Counted from the stretch's first letter, positions 1 to 10,506 are shown. The stretch: 64,000 nt of DNA from Undaria pinnatifida (GCA_012845835.1 JABAKD010000016.1:26087527-26151526), one strand, 5' to 3'. The notes: generated by a model not told the origin, from the sequence alone. Program-made: numbers and translations.

Positions 1-78
1 GGTATAGGTATGTCCCAAGATCCAAACGTGTCTAGCGGGATTCGGAGGTATTTAAAGGCCTCTGAATGCATCTAAAAC
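1..78. other. unassigned window edge
   Basis: Short edge segment. It contains a few diverged forms of the GGTAT motif that becomes a regular array immediately downstream. No gene is visible. Confidence 0.4.
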
Positions 79-170
79 ATATCCAAAGGTATCAAAAGGT
101 ATCCAAAGGTATCAAAAGGCATCCAAAGGTACCCAAAGGTATCCAAAGGTATCTAAAGGTTTCCAAAGTT
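79..170 (+). repeat. 10-bp tandem repeat (AAAGGTATCC)n
   Basis: About nine consecutive 10-bp units of the form AAAGGTATCC with single-base variants (ATCA, ACCC, ATCT, TTCC). The period is exactly 10, so the open frame across it (66-257) is a by-product of the repeat and not a gene. Looser copies of the motif continue to about 250. Confidence 0.85.
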
Positions 171-859
171 GAGTTAAGATATCCCAAGACCTTCATTTGT
201 ACGAAACAGGTATGCGACGGTATCTTAACGATAGCCAAGGTATCCGAAGACATCTAACAGCCCGGTTGCACTCGCGATACACTGCCGATGAATATAATAG
301 TTTGGTTGACATTAACAGATAGCTCCTACCTCTTCTACGTGATCACAATACAGTACAGTACAATAAAAACCCGCAATGTAATGCCCGCGTGCAACAATAG
401 AGCTCAAACCAAAGACAAAACAACATTTACATCGAGCAGCAATAATTGCTCCATCCCCGTACAGATTATAAGACACAAGAACATACCCACACGAACCACA
501 AACCACACATAACGAAGACATTCATAATCGCAACTACAAAATCACACAAGAAATATCACACACAACACGCGGACCAAACAAAAAACACACCGCACAAAAC
601 GCACACAATCACATACATACACACAAAACACAAATAACTCACGGGAGGAGGTGGTGGTGGTGCAGCTGCTTTGTTGGCCCCCCAGCCCACCCCTCCCGAT
701 GGGACAAGAGGCACGGTAATATCCTGCCCCTTGTTCTCCCGACGGAGGCTTGGAGTGTTCACGGGCACGGGAGTAGAGAGACCCCCGCCAGACCCCCCTG
801 CTGTGTCCCTCTTGTTGCCCAAAACTAGCAGGCGGCCTGCAGCACCATAGGTGGGACGC
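171..859. other. no gene seen; A- and CA-rich, then C-rich sequence
   Basis: No coding region with recognisable features. Bases 460-640 are CA-rich and purely simple in composition. Bases 641-850 are C-rich with a short GGTGGT run near 650. The overlapping minus-strand frames here are low-complexity translations. Confidence 0.4.
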
Positions 860-1895
860 GACACATCTCCAACCCTGTGGTCGCCCCTTAAGTGCCGTCA
901 GCAAAAGCGTCAGCAGAATCAAGCAAAAACAGAGATAACACCAACTATTGCGTCAGCAGAAGCAAACAAAAGGAAGGGGGACCAAACATTGCAAGACGTG
1001 TTGGCGTGTCGAGCGAAATCGATCTCCAGTGCTGTGGTAGCCCCTTAAGTACCGACACGGCAGGCTAAACAGAGAACAACAACCACATTGCGTCAGCAGA
1101 GGCAAACACAAAAAGGGGAAAACCAAGCATTGGGAGGCGTGTTGGCGTGTCTAGGGGGTGAGGGACGAGAAAAGTAGAGAGAATACGCAATATGTTTAGC
1201 TCTGTGGTCACCCCTTGATAGTCCACCCGACGACAGCAGAAGCAAACAAAAAGAGGGGGAAAACGAAAAATTGCGTCCGCAGCAGCAACCAAAAAAACGA
1301 AACACCAAACATCGCGTGGCGTGTTGGCATGTCCAGGGGATGAGAGACGAGAAAAGGGGCGAGACACCTCCAGTCCTGTGGTCGCCCCTTAAGTGCCGAC
1401 CCGGCGTCAGCGAAAGCAATAGAGACTAGATGGAAAACCAAACATTTCGACGCGTGCTGGCGTGTCGCGGGGATGGGGGATGAGCAACGATAATAAGAGA
1501 GGGAAAAGCAAGCATCGCGAGGCATGTTAGCGCGTCGTGGGGATGGGGGATGAACGACGAGAAAGAGAGGGGACATCAAATATCGCGAGGCGTTTTAGCG
1601 TGTCATGGGGGATGAGCGACGATACATAGAGAGGGAAAACCAACCATTTCGAGGCGTATTGGCTTGTCGCGGGAATGGGGGATGATAAAGCATACCGGTA
1701 GCATTGCGAGGTGTGCTGGCGTATCGTGCGTAAGGGGGATGAGGGACGAGAACATGAGAGGAAAAACCAAACATTGCAAGGCGTGTTGGTGGGTCGCGGG
1801 GACGGGGAATGAGGGACGAGAAAAGGAAAAGGAAACCAAAACATTGCGAGGGGTGTTGGCGTGGCGCGAGGATGGGGGGTGAGAGCACGAAAGCG
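860..1895. repeat. degenerate minisatellite array, unit about 70 bp
   Basis: Repeated blocks contain the phrases ACCAAACATTGCGAGGCG, TGTTGGCGTGTCG and GGGGATGGGGGATGAG, recurring about every 60-75 bp from about 980 to 1890. A second phrase, CTGTGGTCGCCCCTTAAGTG, appears near 868, 1377 and, altered, 1028 and 1200, so the array has a higher-order structure. All long frames here (both strands) are repeat translations. Confidence 0.75.
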
Positions 1896-2336
1896 CCGGT
1901 TAGATGGTGAGGCGTTTTCGCATGTTGAGCGCGTTTAGAGCAGGGAACTGTCCGTTCTTGTGTTTGTCCGCCGGTCGTTGTGGATCGCGAACTACCAGGT
2001 AGGTTCAAAACCGGCTGTCCGTCTCTCTGTGTCCGTCCATCTACGTTTTGGTCTGCGTTGCCCATCTGTCTGTCTGTCTCCGTCTGACAGCCTGTCTTTC
2101 TGTTCGCCCTATCGTCTGTCTGTCTTGTCTGCCTGTCTGTCGTTATACATCTGAATAAACCACATTCTGCAATGCATCTCTCTCAAGAGCGAGTGTACAA
2201 AAACGCCTCTCTGTCTGCCTATTGATCTGCTCGTGGTTAGAGACATTCACGCACAAATAACGCCCGTTTGTTGGTGAAACCGTGTGCATCTCGGTCTATA
2301 ATTGGTACCAGGTACTTGATAGTAAGCATCTGAACA
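1896..2336. other. no gene seen; TCTG-rich low complexity
   Basis: Bases 2015-2140 are dominated by imperfect (TCTG)n and CCGTCTG words. The remainder to 2336 shows no recognisable gene or RNA. Confidence 0.4.
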
Positions 2337-2642
2337 TTTTTTTTTTTTTTTTTGCACACTTTCACTTTCCAGCTTCTGGACAAGCCGTGGTCACAGGTGT
2401 CGTCCCTTCTCCCCCCCGGTTCTTGCCTTCATGTTTTATCGCGCATAGGGTTCAGCAGTCCCATTGCTCGTTGGTTTTTCATCGAGTGTTGCTAACTCAC
2501 GCTCTCGCGCTTTCCGCAAGTCAATTTGAGCACAAGAAAAAGTCCCAACGAATTTATACGAGTATGCACTCGGCGGGGCTCGAACTCACGAAACTGACCT
2601 ATACCAGGCTCGAGGATAACCTGATACGCCACCGGGGCGACA
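2337..2642 (-). mobile_element. tRNA-derived SINE, copy 1
   Basis: Read on the minus strand, this 306-bp unit begins with a tRNA-like head. It has an A box (TGGCGTATCAGG, complement of 2620-2631) and a B box (GAGTTCGAGCCCC, complement of 2575-2587) about 45 bp apart, as expected for an internal RNA polymerase III promoter. It ends in a 17-base poly(A) tail (poly(T) at 2337-2353). The same head, body and tail recur at 42086-42380. Copy 1 has an extra ~30-bp C-rich stretch near 2400. No clear target-site duplication was found by eye. Copy structure supports a SINE; the source tRNA is not identified. Confidence 0.75.
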
Positions 2643-3221
2643 CTATCCACCATTGTGTACGGTTAGGTACAAAACCGCCCCGTCTGCCTCACGTTAGACA
2701 TCTATAGAGAAAAACATATACCAGATATCTATTAAATAGGGCAAAAACCAAGAAAGCATACCAGGTACCAGGCACGTCTGTCTTTACGTCTTCTCGTTGG
2801 TCTATCGTTATTACAATATGGGCTCGGTGTTCGCCTATCCGTCGGTCCGTCTTTACGGTAAGTGATGCGTCTGTCTATCCGTCGGTGAAAACCATCTGTC
2901 TGTATCCGTTCGCCAGTCGTCACTGCTGTAGGTTAGGTAGTAGGTGTAGTCTTATGTCTATCCGTCAATCCGTCGATCCTGTAAGCCAGGCGTTAGGCAT
3001 ATACCAGGTACATATTTCATATTTAGGCGTTAGACAGATCGTACAGATCAGTGGGTTGGGACACACGAAAAATATCTGTAAAAACGCGCTTCCGGAGCAT
3101 CACGCAGCTTGCAGAGGTGAGACCGTTACAATGAGCACACTCACAGTTGACGCATTTGAAATAATTCTATAAAATATCATGCGTATGATATCCTACAGCA
3201 GACCATCACGTTGAACGGATA
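2643..3221. other. no gene seen; TCTG/CCGTC-rich, one conserved module relic
   Basis: Bases 2780-2990 are rich in GTCTGTCTATCCGTC-type words. Bases 3098-3180 resemble the dispersed module described at 42940-43023 (ACGCAGCTTGCA upstream of an ATG, then a CTCACAGTTGACG block) but are diverged. Confidence 0.35.
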
Positions 3222-3290
3222 CAGATCACACAGATCGTGTCAGATCACACAGATCGTGTCAGACCACACAGATCGTGCCAGATCAGAGTA
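3222..3290 (+). repeat. 19-bp tandem repeat, 3.5 units
   Basis: Unit CAGATCACACAGATCGTGT at 3222-3240 and 3241-3259, a one-or-two-base variant at 3260-3278, then a partial unit. Confidence 0.9.
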
Positions 3291-3589
3291 ACATACTTAC
3301 AAACGCGGGCACACGCATGATTACATGAGCAAACCCTGCACATCGCTGTTGCTGTTGCGGGAACATGTACAGAAAATTCAGACCCTGTTGAGTTGCCCCA
3401 TCAAAACTTGTACAGATGGTAAGAGATCAAATAAAATGACGCCAAACTTCGAACTATGTGTGATAAGAGTGATCCGATCTGTTCGACGTGTGAATTACTA
3501 CATGTGCTGTAGTATAAATATAATTTATTATGGCATAAATCAGAGATACCGATGTACTCTGTACTTACTATTATACTACTATACTACGT

Positions 3590-3614
3590 TACTTTTTTTT
3601 TTTTTTTTTTTTTT
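3590..3614 (+). repeat. poly(T) tract
   Basis: Uninterrupted run of more than 20 T. It could be the tail of a minus-strand retroposon, but the sequence to its right does not match the SINE at 2337 or 42086. Confidence 0.6.
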
Positions 3615-3653
3615 ATCCTCCGGCGGATGGGGAAAAATAAAGCTTTAGCTCAC

Positions 3654-3687
3654 CACACTTCCGCGTATTTTCATACGCGGAAGTGTG
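3654..3687. other. perfect 15-bp hairpin
   Basis: Arms 3654-3668 and 3673-3687 are exact reverse complements around the loop TTTC. Too isolated to assign as a terminator or MITE end. Confidence 0.7.
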
Positions 3688-3691
3688 TCGA

Positions 3692-3750
3692 TTTAACTCA
3701 GTTGCTTTCGCAGCCCAACGCTAGCTGGCGCACCCTTCGAGTCCCATTGT
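3692..3750 (+). other. tRNA-like relic (A-box and B-box pair)
   Basis: An A-box-like TTAACTCAGTTG (3693-3704) and a B-box-like CCTTCGAGTCCC (3734-3745) lie at tRNA spacing directly after the 3654-3687 hairpin. The four arms do not fold as a proper cloverleaf, so this is at most a tRNA pseudogene or a SINE fragment. Confidence 0.25.
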
Positions 3751-3938
3751 AGGTATAGCGTAAGCTGTCCCTATCATTGGTCCTCGTTACAACCCCGGCA
3801 GCGCAAGTAGTACTATTACACTAATATACTACTATTAATACGTATTGCTTACAGCAGCGGTAGTGAAATTTACAGCAGTATCACACAATTCAGACGCACC
3901 AAATTTATGATTACACATGCAGTCTGGACTAGATTTAC

Positions 3939-4186
3939 CTTTGATTCGCCGGGGCCTTGGTGAGGGCGTTGAGGTTCTTGCTGGCGAAGCTCTTCCTGCT
4001 GCTAGACCCGCCACCACTTCCGCTGCCGCCGCCGCTACCGCTCGCTGCGTCCGTTGCAGCTCTAAACAGCACGGCACAGAGCAGAGCAGTGAACCACAGC
4101 AGTACAGCAGCATCGCATCGTTCGGCGATCAGACCCAACACCGACACCCAGCACCATAACGGTCGATAACACCACAACTCCAACAT
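3939..4186 (-). CDS. candidate exon of a small membrane-anchored protein, unidentified
   Basis: Starting at an ATG (complement of 4184-4186), about 83 residues read through two hydrophobic stretches (roughly residues 9-21 and 26-43, which could act as a signal anchor), a Gly/Ser-rich linker of about 20 residues, then a basic segment. The frame runs to a consensus splice donor (AAG|GTAAAT, boundary 3939/3938), after which it would stop at once. That is what an exon end looks like. I see no matching 3' exon to the left. The Gly/Ser linker is coded by a GC-rich repeat, so chance is possible. No family recognised. Confidence 0.25.
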
Positions 4187-6059
4187 CGGGAAAAGGGTAT
4201 AATGCGTTTAGGAGCAAAGAACGGGTATACCGCATAATGCTCTTCACGAGTGAGACAGCATCCAAGAGTAGAGGTTTCGAGTTACTATTGTAAAGAGCGG
4301 TCGAAGTCGTGCTGATTCCAAGGAACGGAGGGGCAGGGAAGGCAAGCGAAGGAGAGGGAAGGGAGCACACAAGAGCACCGCACCGTGCAGCCCTCGTGCC
4401 CGCGCTATCGGACGCTAAACCGTGTCAAATATCGAAACATCGAAACAGCGAAACTATAATAGCAGATACTCGTACAAGTACTGGTACTGGTATCTACTTC
4501 TGTGCCAGGTAGATATCAGTACGGCAGTACAGCAGTACGGTACACAATGAGTGTGTATCATATGCGATATAAATAGCAAGCCAATATGGGTCAATGTCGG
4601 CAAGGTCAGGTGCAGGCTTGTGCCATGGCCCTGAGGGTGGGGTCGAGCCATTGCTTCCTGAAGGCCTCAACGCCAGATGGAGAAGGCTCGGTGATTTTGT
4701 TCGTGTTTGTTACCGGTTCCCTCTGACCTGATACACGGCGAGTGTCTCCGACAAGCAACACGTACGTCGAGAAGCTCTCCGTACGGTAAAAATGTACAAA
4801 TGGACGTAAAAATGGTCGAAAAAATCTGAGATTAAGCCATCTACCGGTGGAAACAAGACGGTGAGCTATCTCGCTCGGGCATGGGGATACTCGGGCAACA
4901 CAGAAGTGTTCGGATGTACGAGTGAACTATGAGCTACATGTGGTTTCGTTTTCATGGCAGAGCAGCGGTTTGAGATACTGGAGATCAGAGCCCAGGCAGG
5001 TAGAAGTCGTGAGTCGTCCACACTAACAAGTCAAGGGGGGGCTATTTTCCATTTCTCATCATTTCTATCCTTTCTATACTAGGTGTATCATACTTTTGTA
5101 ACAGAGTCGGGCGGAAGGTATGCTTGGTCTCCGATTATCATACAGCTTACGACGACAGAGCTTCGGCTGCAGTTGTCTCGTGATCATCAGCGACAACCCC
5201 GTATTCCACTAACAAGCCCTCACCCAAAACGGAGCTTGGCTCTAGTCTCCAGGGTCCCTGCCGAGGCTAAACGAAGTCGATCAACGTCAACCGGGTGCCG
5301 GGGTGAGAGCGTGTTCAAAAAGGTCCCGACTTGCTGTAGCTGCAAGCTACAAACAGCAGTACAGCCAGCATCACAAGCAACATCAGTTCTGCCGGTTTTA
5401 ACCAGGACATTTGAGATACTCAGGGGAGCTTCGGTCGGGGAGCGGGTGTGGGCGATGAGGATGACCCCTCGCAGCCAAAGAGATTGATCCTCCCCACGGG
5501 CTCAGAGAGGGTCAAATGATATGCCAAAAAGAGCTCACTCCAGACTCACCCTGTGCCCGGTGCGGAGGAGGTGCTGCCATTGCTGGGAGAATTGGTCATC
5601 CTACTAATTTATCCCAGCGAATCTCCACTCTCAATACCCCTCGGAAGGATAGGGAGTATAACGCCCCCCCTTGCCAAGGGGTCGCCTGTCGCTAGCTGTC
5701 CGACGGAGCCGGAGCCCGCTCGTACAAGACGCGCACGGCTTTGCTGCGGTTTTTACCTCTAGAGCGAAAATATCAAAGTATCACCATGCATGCGTTTTGC
5801 ATGCGGGAAAAAATCACAAAATATCCCCTCTATAATTTTTGGTACTCGTATATTTCACATTTCTTTTCCGAGCTTTGGCTCTCCTTTCCGGTTGGGTTGT
5901 TTCTTCGATTTCCCCTTCATTTTGTTTGTTTCATTTTTGTTTTATTTTTATCTTTGTTTTTATTTGTTTTCTTATTATTATTTTGTTTTTGTTTTTGTTC
6001 TTGTTCTTGTTTATTTCGTATTCTCTCTTCCGATGTATTTCTGTTGCTGACGTATTGTA
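4187..6059. other. no gene seen
   Basis: About 1.9 kb without a supportable gene. Bases 5860-6030 are strongly T-rich (TTTTGTTTTTATTT-type words), giving spurious hydrophobic frames. The frame 5083-5487 has no recognisable domain and no splice context. Confidence 0.4.
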
Positions 6060-6256
6060 TGTATGTTGTGCCTGTCGTACCCAGTACTAGGGCATGACAT
6101 TGCGTTGTCGAATGCATTACGATGCATTATCTCTGTGTCGTAGCTTGTGACCACAGAGCTGATCTTTCTAGGGTGAAGAATCAGTACGGACACTGGGTGT
6201 GCTGGATGTCGACGAGTAGAAGAACGGTTTAATGTGAAGAACACACACACACACAT
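6060..6256 (+). repeat. dispersed 197-bp repeat, copy a
   Basis: Almost base-for-base the same as 50134-50330: it starts TGTATGTTGTGCCTGTCGTA and ends in (AC)n. The only clear differences are one base near 6091 (ACTAGGGC versus ACTGGGGC) and the length of the terminal CA run. The flanks differ completely. Function unknown; a weakly related form lies near 53490-53560. Confidence 0.85.
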
Positions 6257-6602
6257 ACACTGCTGCTCGTACTGATAATCTGTAATATAAAACTTGAAAT
6301 ACCAATAACAACACAAGGTTTTCGCGGCTGATACCACCCGCTCATTGAATCGAGTCTAAGACCTTTTGACAACTGCAACAAGAAGCAGTATGAGAATATT
6401 ATATACCCGATCACCCCGGTGGTCTAGTGGTGGTTACCCTCGAATACTACTACCGCGTTGGTCCTTGAATTCTATTTTGCCACCGTGATGAGGTTTGACT
6501 TTATTTTGCATTAATAATGAACAACAACAAAAAAAATCAACTGCCGTGAGAGCGCCTAGCAGCGTGGGGAGTATATAGATAGAGGTGCATTCGACGCGGC
6601 GA
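6257..6602. other. no gene seen
   Basis: Single-copy-looking sequence between the 197-bp repeat and the LTR-like element. An A-box-like TGGTCTAGTGG at about 6426 has no convincing B box downstream. Confidence 0.35.
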
Positions 6603-6806
6603 TGTTGATAGGGCCTCTTTAGCTTGACTGTTACGTGCCGGTTCGGGATATTAGCATACTGTGAAGTATGTGAATCTTGGCATCTGAGTGTGTGTGGGAT
6701 GACGCACGGTGCCACTTTTCTGCTGTCCCTACTCGGCTGGTACTGGTAGATAATTATAAAAAACGACCTAAATGATCAAACCATCGACTGTCAGGGTGTC
6801 TTGACA
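6603..6806 (+). repeat. left LTR-like repeat
   Basis: 204 bp, TG...CA ends, about 90 percent matched by eye to 8212-8406 with small indels near its 3' third. Confidence 0.6.
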
Positions 6807-6812
6807 AGCTTG

Positions 6813-6845
6813 GGAGCTAATGAACACTGAGTGTTCGTTAGCTCC
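6813..6845. other. 16-bp hairpin just inside the left LTR-like repeat
   Basis: Arms 6813-6828 and 6830-6845 pair with one mismatch around a single G. Confidence 0.6.
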
Positions 6846-7189
6846 AAGCGGGGTAGGTTTCAAGTCTTTGTATTACGTCTTCCAACCACAGGGTAGAGGC
6901 AAGTCGAGCAGAGAACTCATGCGTCAGACCTCCGAGAAGAGAACTCGTACGTAAGACCTCCGAGAAAATTGAGCTCCGAGTGAGGGCGCACAGCAGTCTA
7001 CCATCAAGAACGCCACCCAGGTACTACTGGGCACCCAATAAAAGTCCAGAAGCCCGAACCGGCACGAAACTGCTACGTAACTGTCATACTGAAAATACCA
7101 AATCAGCACCCTCCCGGATTCTTCACAAGACAGTGTCGAATCAACAATTGGCTCAATTCCATCACCTAAAACAACAAAAAATGGCGCCA

Positions 7190-7435
7190 GGTAGTTTTGA
7201 AATGTTTTTCATGTTCAAATCAAACAGTCTTTGTGAATCCGAAAAAGTTGTCGTGTTTTTCTGGTATAGGCAGGACCAGAAGGGAACTGGTGGAGCTGAT
7301 ATACATAACGATAACGCCTGGTAAATTTGAAAGTGTGTTTTTCATATTCAAATTAAACAGTCTTTGTAGATCCGAAAAACTTGCAGTGTTTTTCTGTAGA
7401 CGAAACCAGAAGGGAACTGGTGGTCCAAATATATA
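7190..7435 (+). repeat. tandem duplication of about 125 bp
   Basis: Two diverged copies (about 7190-7318 and 7319-7435) share ATTCAAATTAAACAGTCTTT-like and CCAGAAGGGAACTGGTGG phrases. The overlapping frames at 6980-7457 are explained by this duplication and are not genes. Confidence 0.7.
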
Positions 7436-8202
7436 CTGGTATGCAAAAACGGTTTGAAGAAAAGGGTACGTAGGTGCACCAAATCGAGAGGTGTACCGCT
7501 GATCTATGGTATGGATGGTGGCACTGATTGTATTGAATATTGCGGGAATCATTTGTGTTGGCAGTAGTCTTCTGACTGATTGCAAAATAGAGGTAGGCAT
7601 ATTCATGATGATTGTTTTATCAACAGTATCATTTTGCGGATGCTTGATCACAAAGGAGAAGAAACACGAAATGTTTTAGCGCTGATTGAGCAGTTTGCAT
7701 AGCTGGGAGGGCTTGGACTGTTCGTGTCGACGGTGGCGGCATTTTATTGTTTCTTTATTCGGTTATTTGGAGCTATAGCGTACTGAAGCTAAAAAGGGAT
7801 TTTCGGTTTCATGACGGTTTGCAAGCGACATATATTTCGAATATTTTAATCGCCACATAAATTCTACTCCGGAGTATGATTCAGTCATGCGAAAAGGACA
7901 TATGCTACCTCGCATTACCGTCGCGATCTGTGCATCTATGGCGGGAGTAGGGGACAAAAGGAGACTTTAGTCCGAGGGAACGGGATTCCTCGCGATCTCT
8001 GGCATTGTACTTCTAGCCTTAGTTTTTATTATTTTGGCACGGCTATTGTAATCTCGTCTACAAATGCAATAGTTGTATGTGGGAGTCAGTGAGAGGTTTT
8101 TGCTCACGGGGGTGGGTTTTCTCTTTCTTATCATTTTTATGGTTGATTTGGGTTATGGAGTTGTGTGTTATTGCCTTGGCTCGTCGCTGTTGCGTAAAGA
8201 CT

Positions 8203-8211
8203 CAGGGAGGG
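8203..8211 (+). other. polypurine tract candidate
   Basis: AGGGAGGG immediately 5' of the right LTR-like repeat, in the position used to prime plus-strand DNA synthesis. Confidence 0.4.
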
Positions 8212-8406
8212 TGTTGATAGTGCCTCTTTAGCTTGACAGTTACGTGCCGGTTCGGGATATTAGCATACTGTAAGGTATGTGAATCTTGGCATCTGAGTGT
8301 GTGTGGGATGACGCACGGTGTCACTTTTCTGTTGTCCCTACTCTGCTGGGACATAATAGTAAACGACCCAAATCATCAAACCATCGACTGTCAGGGTGTC
8401 TTGACA
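8212..8406 (+). repeat. right LTR-like repeat
   Basis: 195 bp, same ends as 6603-6806. Confidence 0.6.
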
Positions 8407-8518
8407 ACTTTGCATTGGGCTAACGAACAGACGAGTCGACGAGGGAAGAGAATGCTGAATTCCTCTAGCGATAAAAATGATCGCACGTACCGTAGTGGGA
8501 AGGGGGGAAGAGGGCCCG

Positions 8519-8975
8519 CTATTAAACTCTCTTATATATGAGATGGCATGTAGCGTGTGTCAGCTCTAAGACTTAGCTGGTGTACGCTCGTAGTCTCGCT
8601 TTCGGATGACCCGATGAAGACACAGCCTATATATATGATTTGAGGCAAGCGAAGGCCACGGTTAGGTGAGCCTGCAAGAGCAGAGAGCTCCGGCGTAGAA
8701 GATGTTGTTCGGCGACCCCAGGCCGATAGTAATTTGCTCAGCAGATGAGAGCTGATGGTGAGCAAAAATGAGTGAGCAAATGTGGGCAATACGCCTGTGC
8801 GTCACTCGTAGCTCAAAGACAAGGACCCTCAAAATCCGTTGCAACCAAAAAGAAAAGGACCTTTGAAATGGACCCTCGAACAACGGTACTAGCCGATAGA
8901 ATTCCAGGGTACGGATAAAAAACAAAAAACAAGCTATGACCCCAAGAAGCAAAAGACCCCAATACGAGATTCTAC
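8519..8975. repeat. repeat R1, copy 1, left part
   Basis: Matches 38045-38493 over its whole length with scattered substitutions. The match stops where the 1.67-kb TIR element begins and resumes after it at 10649. Confidence 0.85.
8967..8975. repeat. 9-bp target-site duplication, left
   Basis: AGATTCTAC here versus GGATCCTAC at 10649-10657 (7 of 9). The uninterrupted site at about 38485-38493 has one such copy (AAATCCTAC). Confidence 0.65.
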
Positions 8976-9069
8976 AAGGGCGCACAAGGAAAGTTATCCC
9001 GCACACTTACGCCCCTCCCCCCCCCCCCTCCCCCTCCGAGGCCCCCAAAAAAAGTTTTTTCGAGGATTT

Positions 9070-10476
9070 TTATTTTTCTACTTTGTTTCCTTGCTTGGTG
9101 GTTTGCTTTTTTGGCTGTGCCCCTGTGGATGGTTTACTGCAGACTCTTGCGATAACAAAGAGGCTTGGCAAGCAAGCCAGCATTGCAAGAGCAAGGGATG
9201 TCAAACTGTACTTTAAGTTGTTGAGGTATGTAAATCCTTGCGTCAATGCAAGGTGGCCAATGTAGTCAGAAATAATTAATGGTGGGCAAGCGCCTCGCTT
9301 GGGCACCAAACCCTGTAAGCCTTCGTGCCCTTGATGTCCAAGCACGGCCCGTGCGTGCCTCCTGGTCGTTCCCGCACAGCCTGGGCTCAAGATGCCGCGG
9401 GAGGCAGTTGGCACCGCGTGGAGAGACACGCGATTCAGGTTTATCCGAGCCTCCCACGACACCCTCTGGTTGCCAATACCATGGAGAGTTGATGGGTAGT
9501 GTTGGAGAAGAGGCTCCCGGACAGCCGGACGTAATCCCGCGCAGTTAATTGGAGCGTGGACAAGCGTCCTATCAGCGGGACCACTCCCGTCTGCAGCGTC
9601 GGAGAAAACACCATCCATATCAATGCCCGCGCCCTCGCAATCCTTAAGCTCGTTCACAACTCCCGTCGCAACCACGTCAGCAAAACTGCACGCGCCCACA
9701 CCACCCTCACCCTTGCTCACAACTCCCGTCACAACCACGTCGGCGTCACTGTCCGCGCCCGCACCACCCTCACCCCTGCTCACAACTCCCGTCGACACCA
9801 CGTCAGCGTCACCGCTTGCGCCCCCGCCGCTACTACTGTCCATCAACACCGGCGACTCCTTCGCGCCGTCCGTGGCGCTCTTTGGTTTGGAAAAATCCAG
9901 TGATGCGCGCCCGCTCCCTACCGCCGCCGCGGCACCAGCACCCCTGTCGACACACGTTGGTCGACATGCAACTTGCGACATGAGCAATAGCAATTGATCA
10001 ACCGTGGATAGAAAATACGAATTTGCTCCTGCGTCACAATGTGACATACACACATCGACAAAGCCTGCAGCCTCATACACTGTTGTCTTTCCAGTGCTTG
10101 CCGCTGCTGCTGCTCCTGCGAGGTACACGATACCCTCCAATATCACACTACAGCCCTCATGCCTCTCCACTCAATCTCTGTGCTGTGCCGAACACTCATG
10201 CTCAATGGCCTGGCCCTCGTCCATCCCTGAACCGTCACCGAAGTTGGCCCCGCAGCAGCAGATGAAGTCCTTGCCATCGGCTGGCTTTCCGCAGACGCTT
10301 TGTAGCCAAGCTGTCTTGTCGAAGGAGGGCTGTAGCAGGGGTCCCTTCACCGTGGAGGCTGTGCTCATTGTGACCACTCTCTCTTGCTCTCTCCCCTTTT
10401 CTCCGTTGCTCTGCGCTGTGCGTAGCTGGTACGCAGGCTTCTGCTGCGCGACCAGGTGGCTGCGTGTCTGGTCCAT
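9070..10476 (-). pseudogene. zinc-finger-like ORF of the 1.67-kb transposon, broken by one in-frame TGA
   Basis: From ATG (complement of 10474-10476) the frame runs 101 codons to a TGA (10171-10173) and then, in the same frame, 366 more codons to about 9070: 468 codons in all, filling most of the element. Before the stop, residues 73-99 have a C2H2/BED-like arrangement (C73, C74, C75, then H93, C95 and H99), a type common in transposon DNA-binding heads. The middle has three imperfect 21-residue repeats coded by the 63-bp array at 9655-9840. The C-terminus has a hydrophobic stretch of about 25 residues near 9150-9240. The TGA may be a mutation or a readthrough site. No catalytic motif was recognised. 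Confidence 0.4.
9655..9840 (-). repeat. 63-bp tandem repeat within the transposon ORF
   Basis: About 2.8 units with period 63, a multiple of three, so it lengthens the protein in steps of 21 residues. Units begin near 9655, 9718 and 9781. Confidence 0.8.
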
Positions 10477-10495
10477 AGTACCCCCCCTGCCCCTT

Positions 10496-10506
10496 TATTA
10501 TATAGG
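10496..10506 (-). promoter_or_regulatory. TATA-like box upstream of the transposon ORF
   Basis: On the minus strand TATATAATA lies about 20 bp before the ATG at 10476, close inside the right TIR. Position and sequence suggest a core promoter; the start site is inferred. Confidence 0.4.

Larger units (their letters stand above)
6603..8406 (+). mobile_element. non-coding LTR element (TRIM/LARD-like)
   Basis: Two direct repeats of about 200 bp (6603-6806 and 8212-8406) both start TGTTGATAG and end GTCTTGACA, that is TG...CA, and flank 1.4 kb. A purine run (AGGGAGGG) sits directly before the right repeat, where a plus-strand polypurine tract belongs. The interior has no gag or pol. This matches terminal-repeat retrotransposons in miniature, which depend on enzymes from other elements. 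I found no matching 5-bp target duplication (GGCGA versus ACTTT) and no clear primer-binding site, so recombination or decay has affected at least one edge. Confidence 0.5.

Noticed and set aside
6415-6480. tRNA-like A box TGGTCTAGTGG
   Set aside because: No usable B box; flanking stems do not pair.
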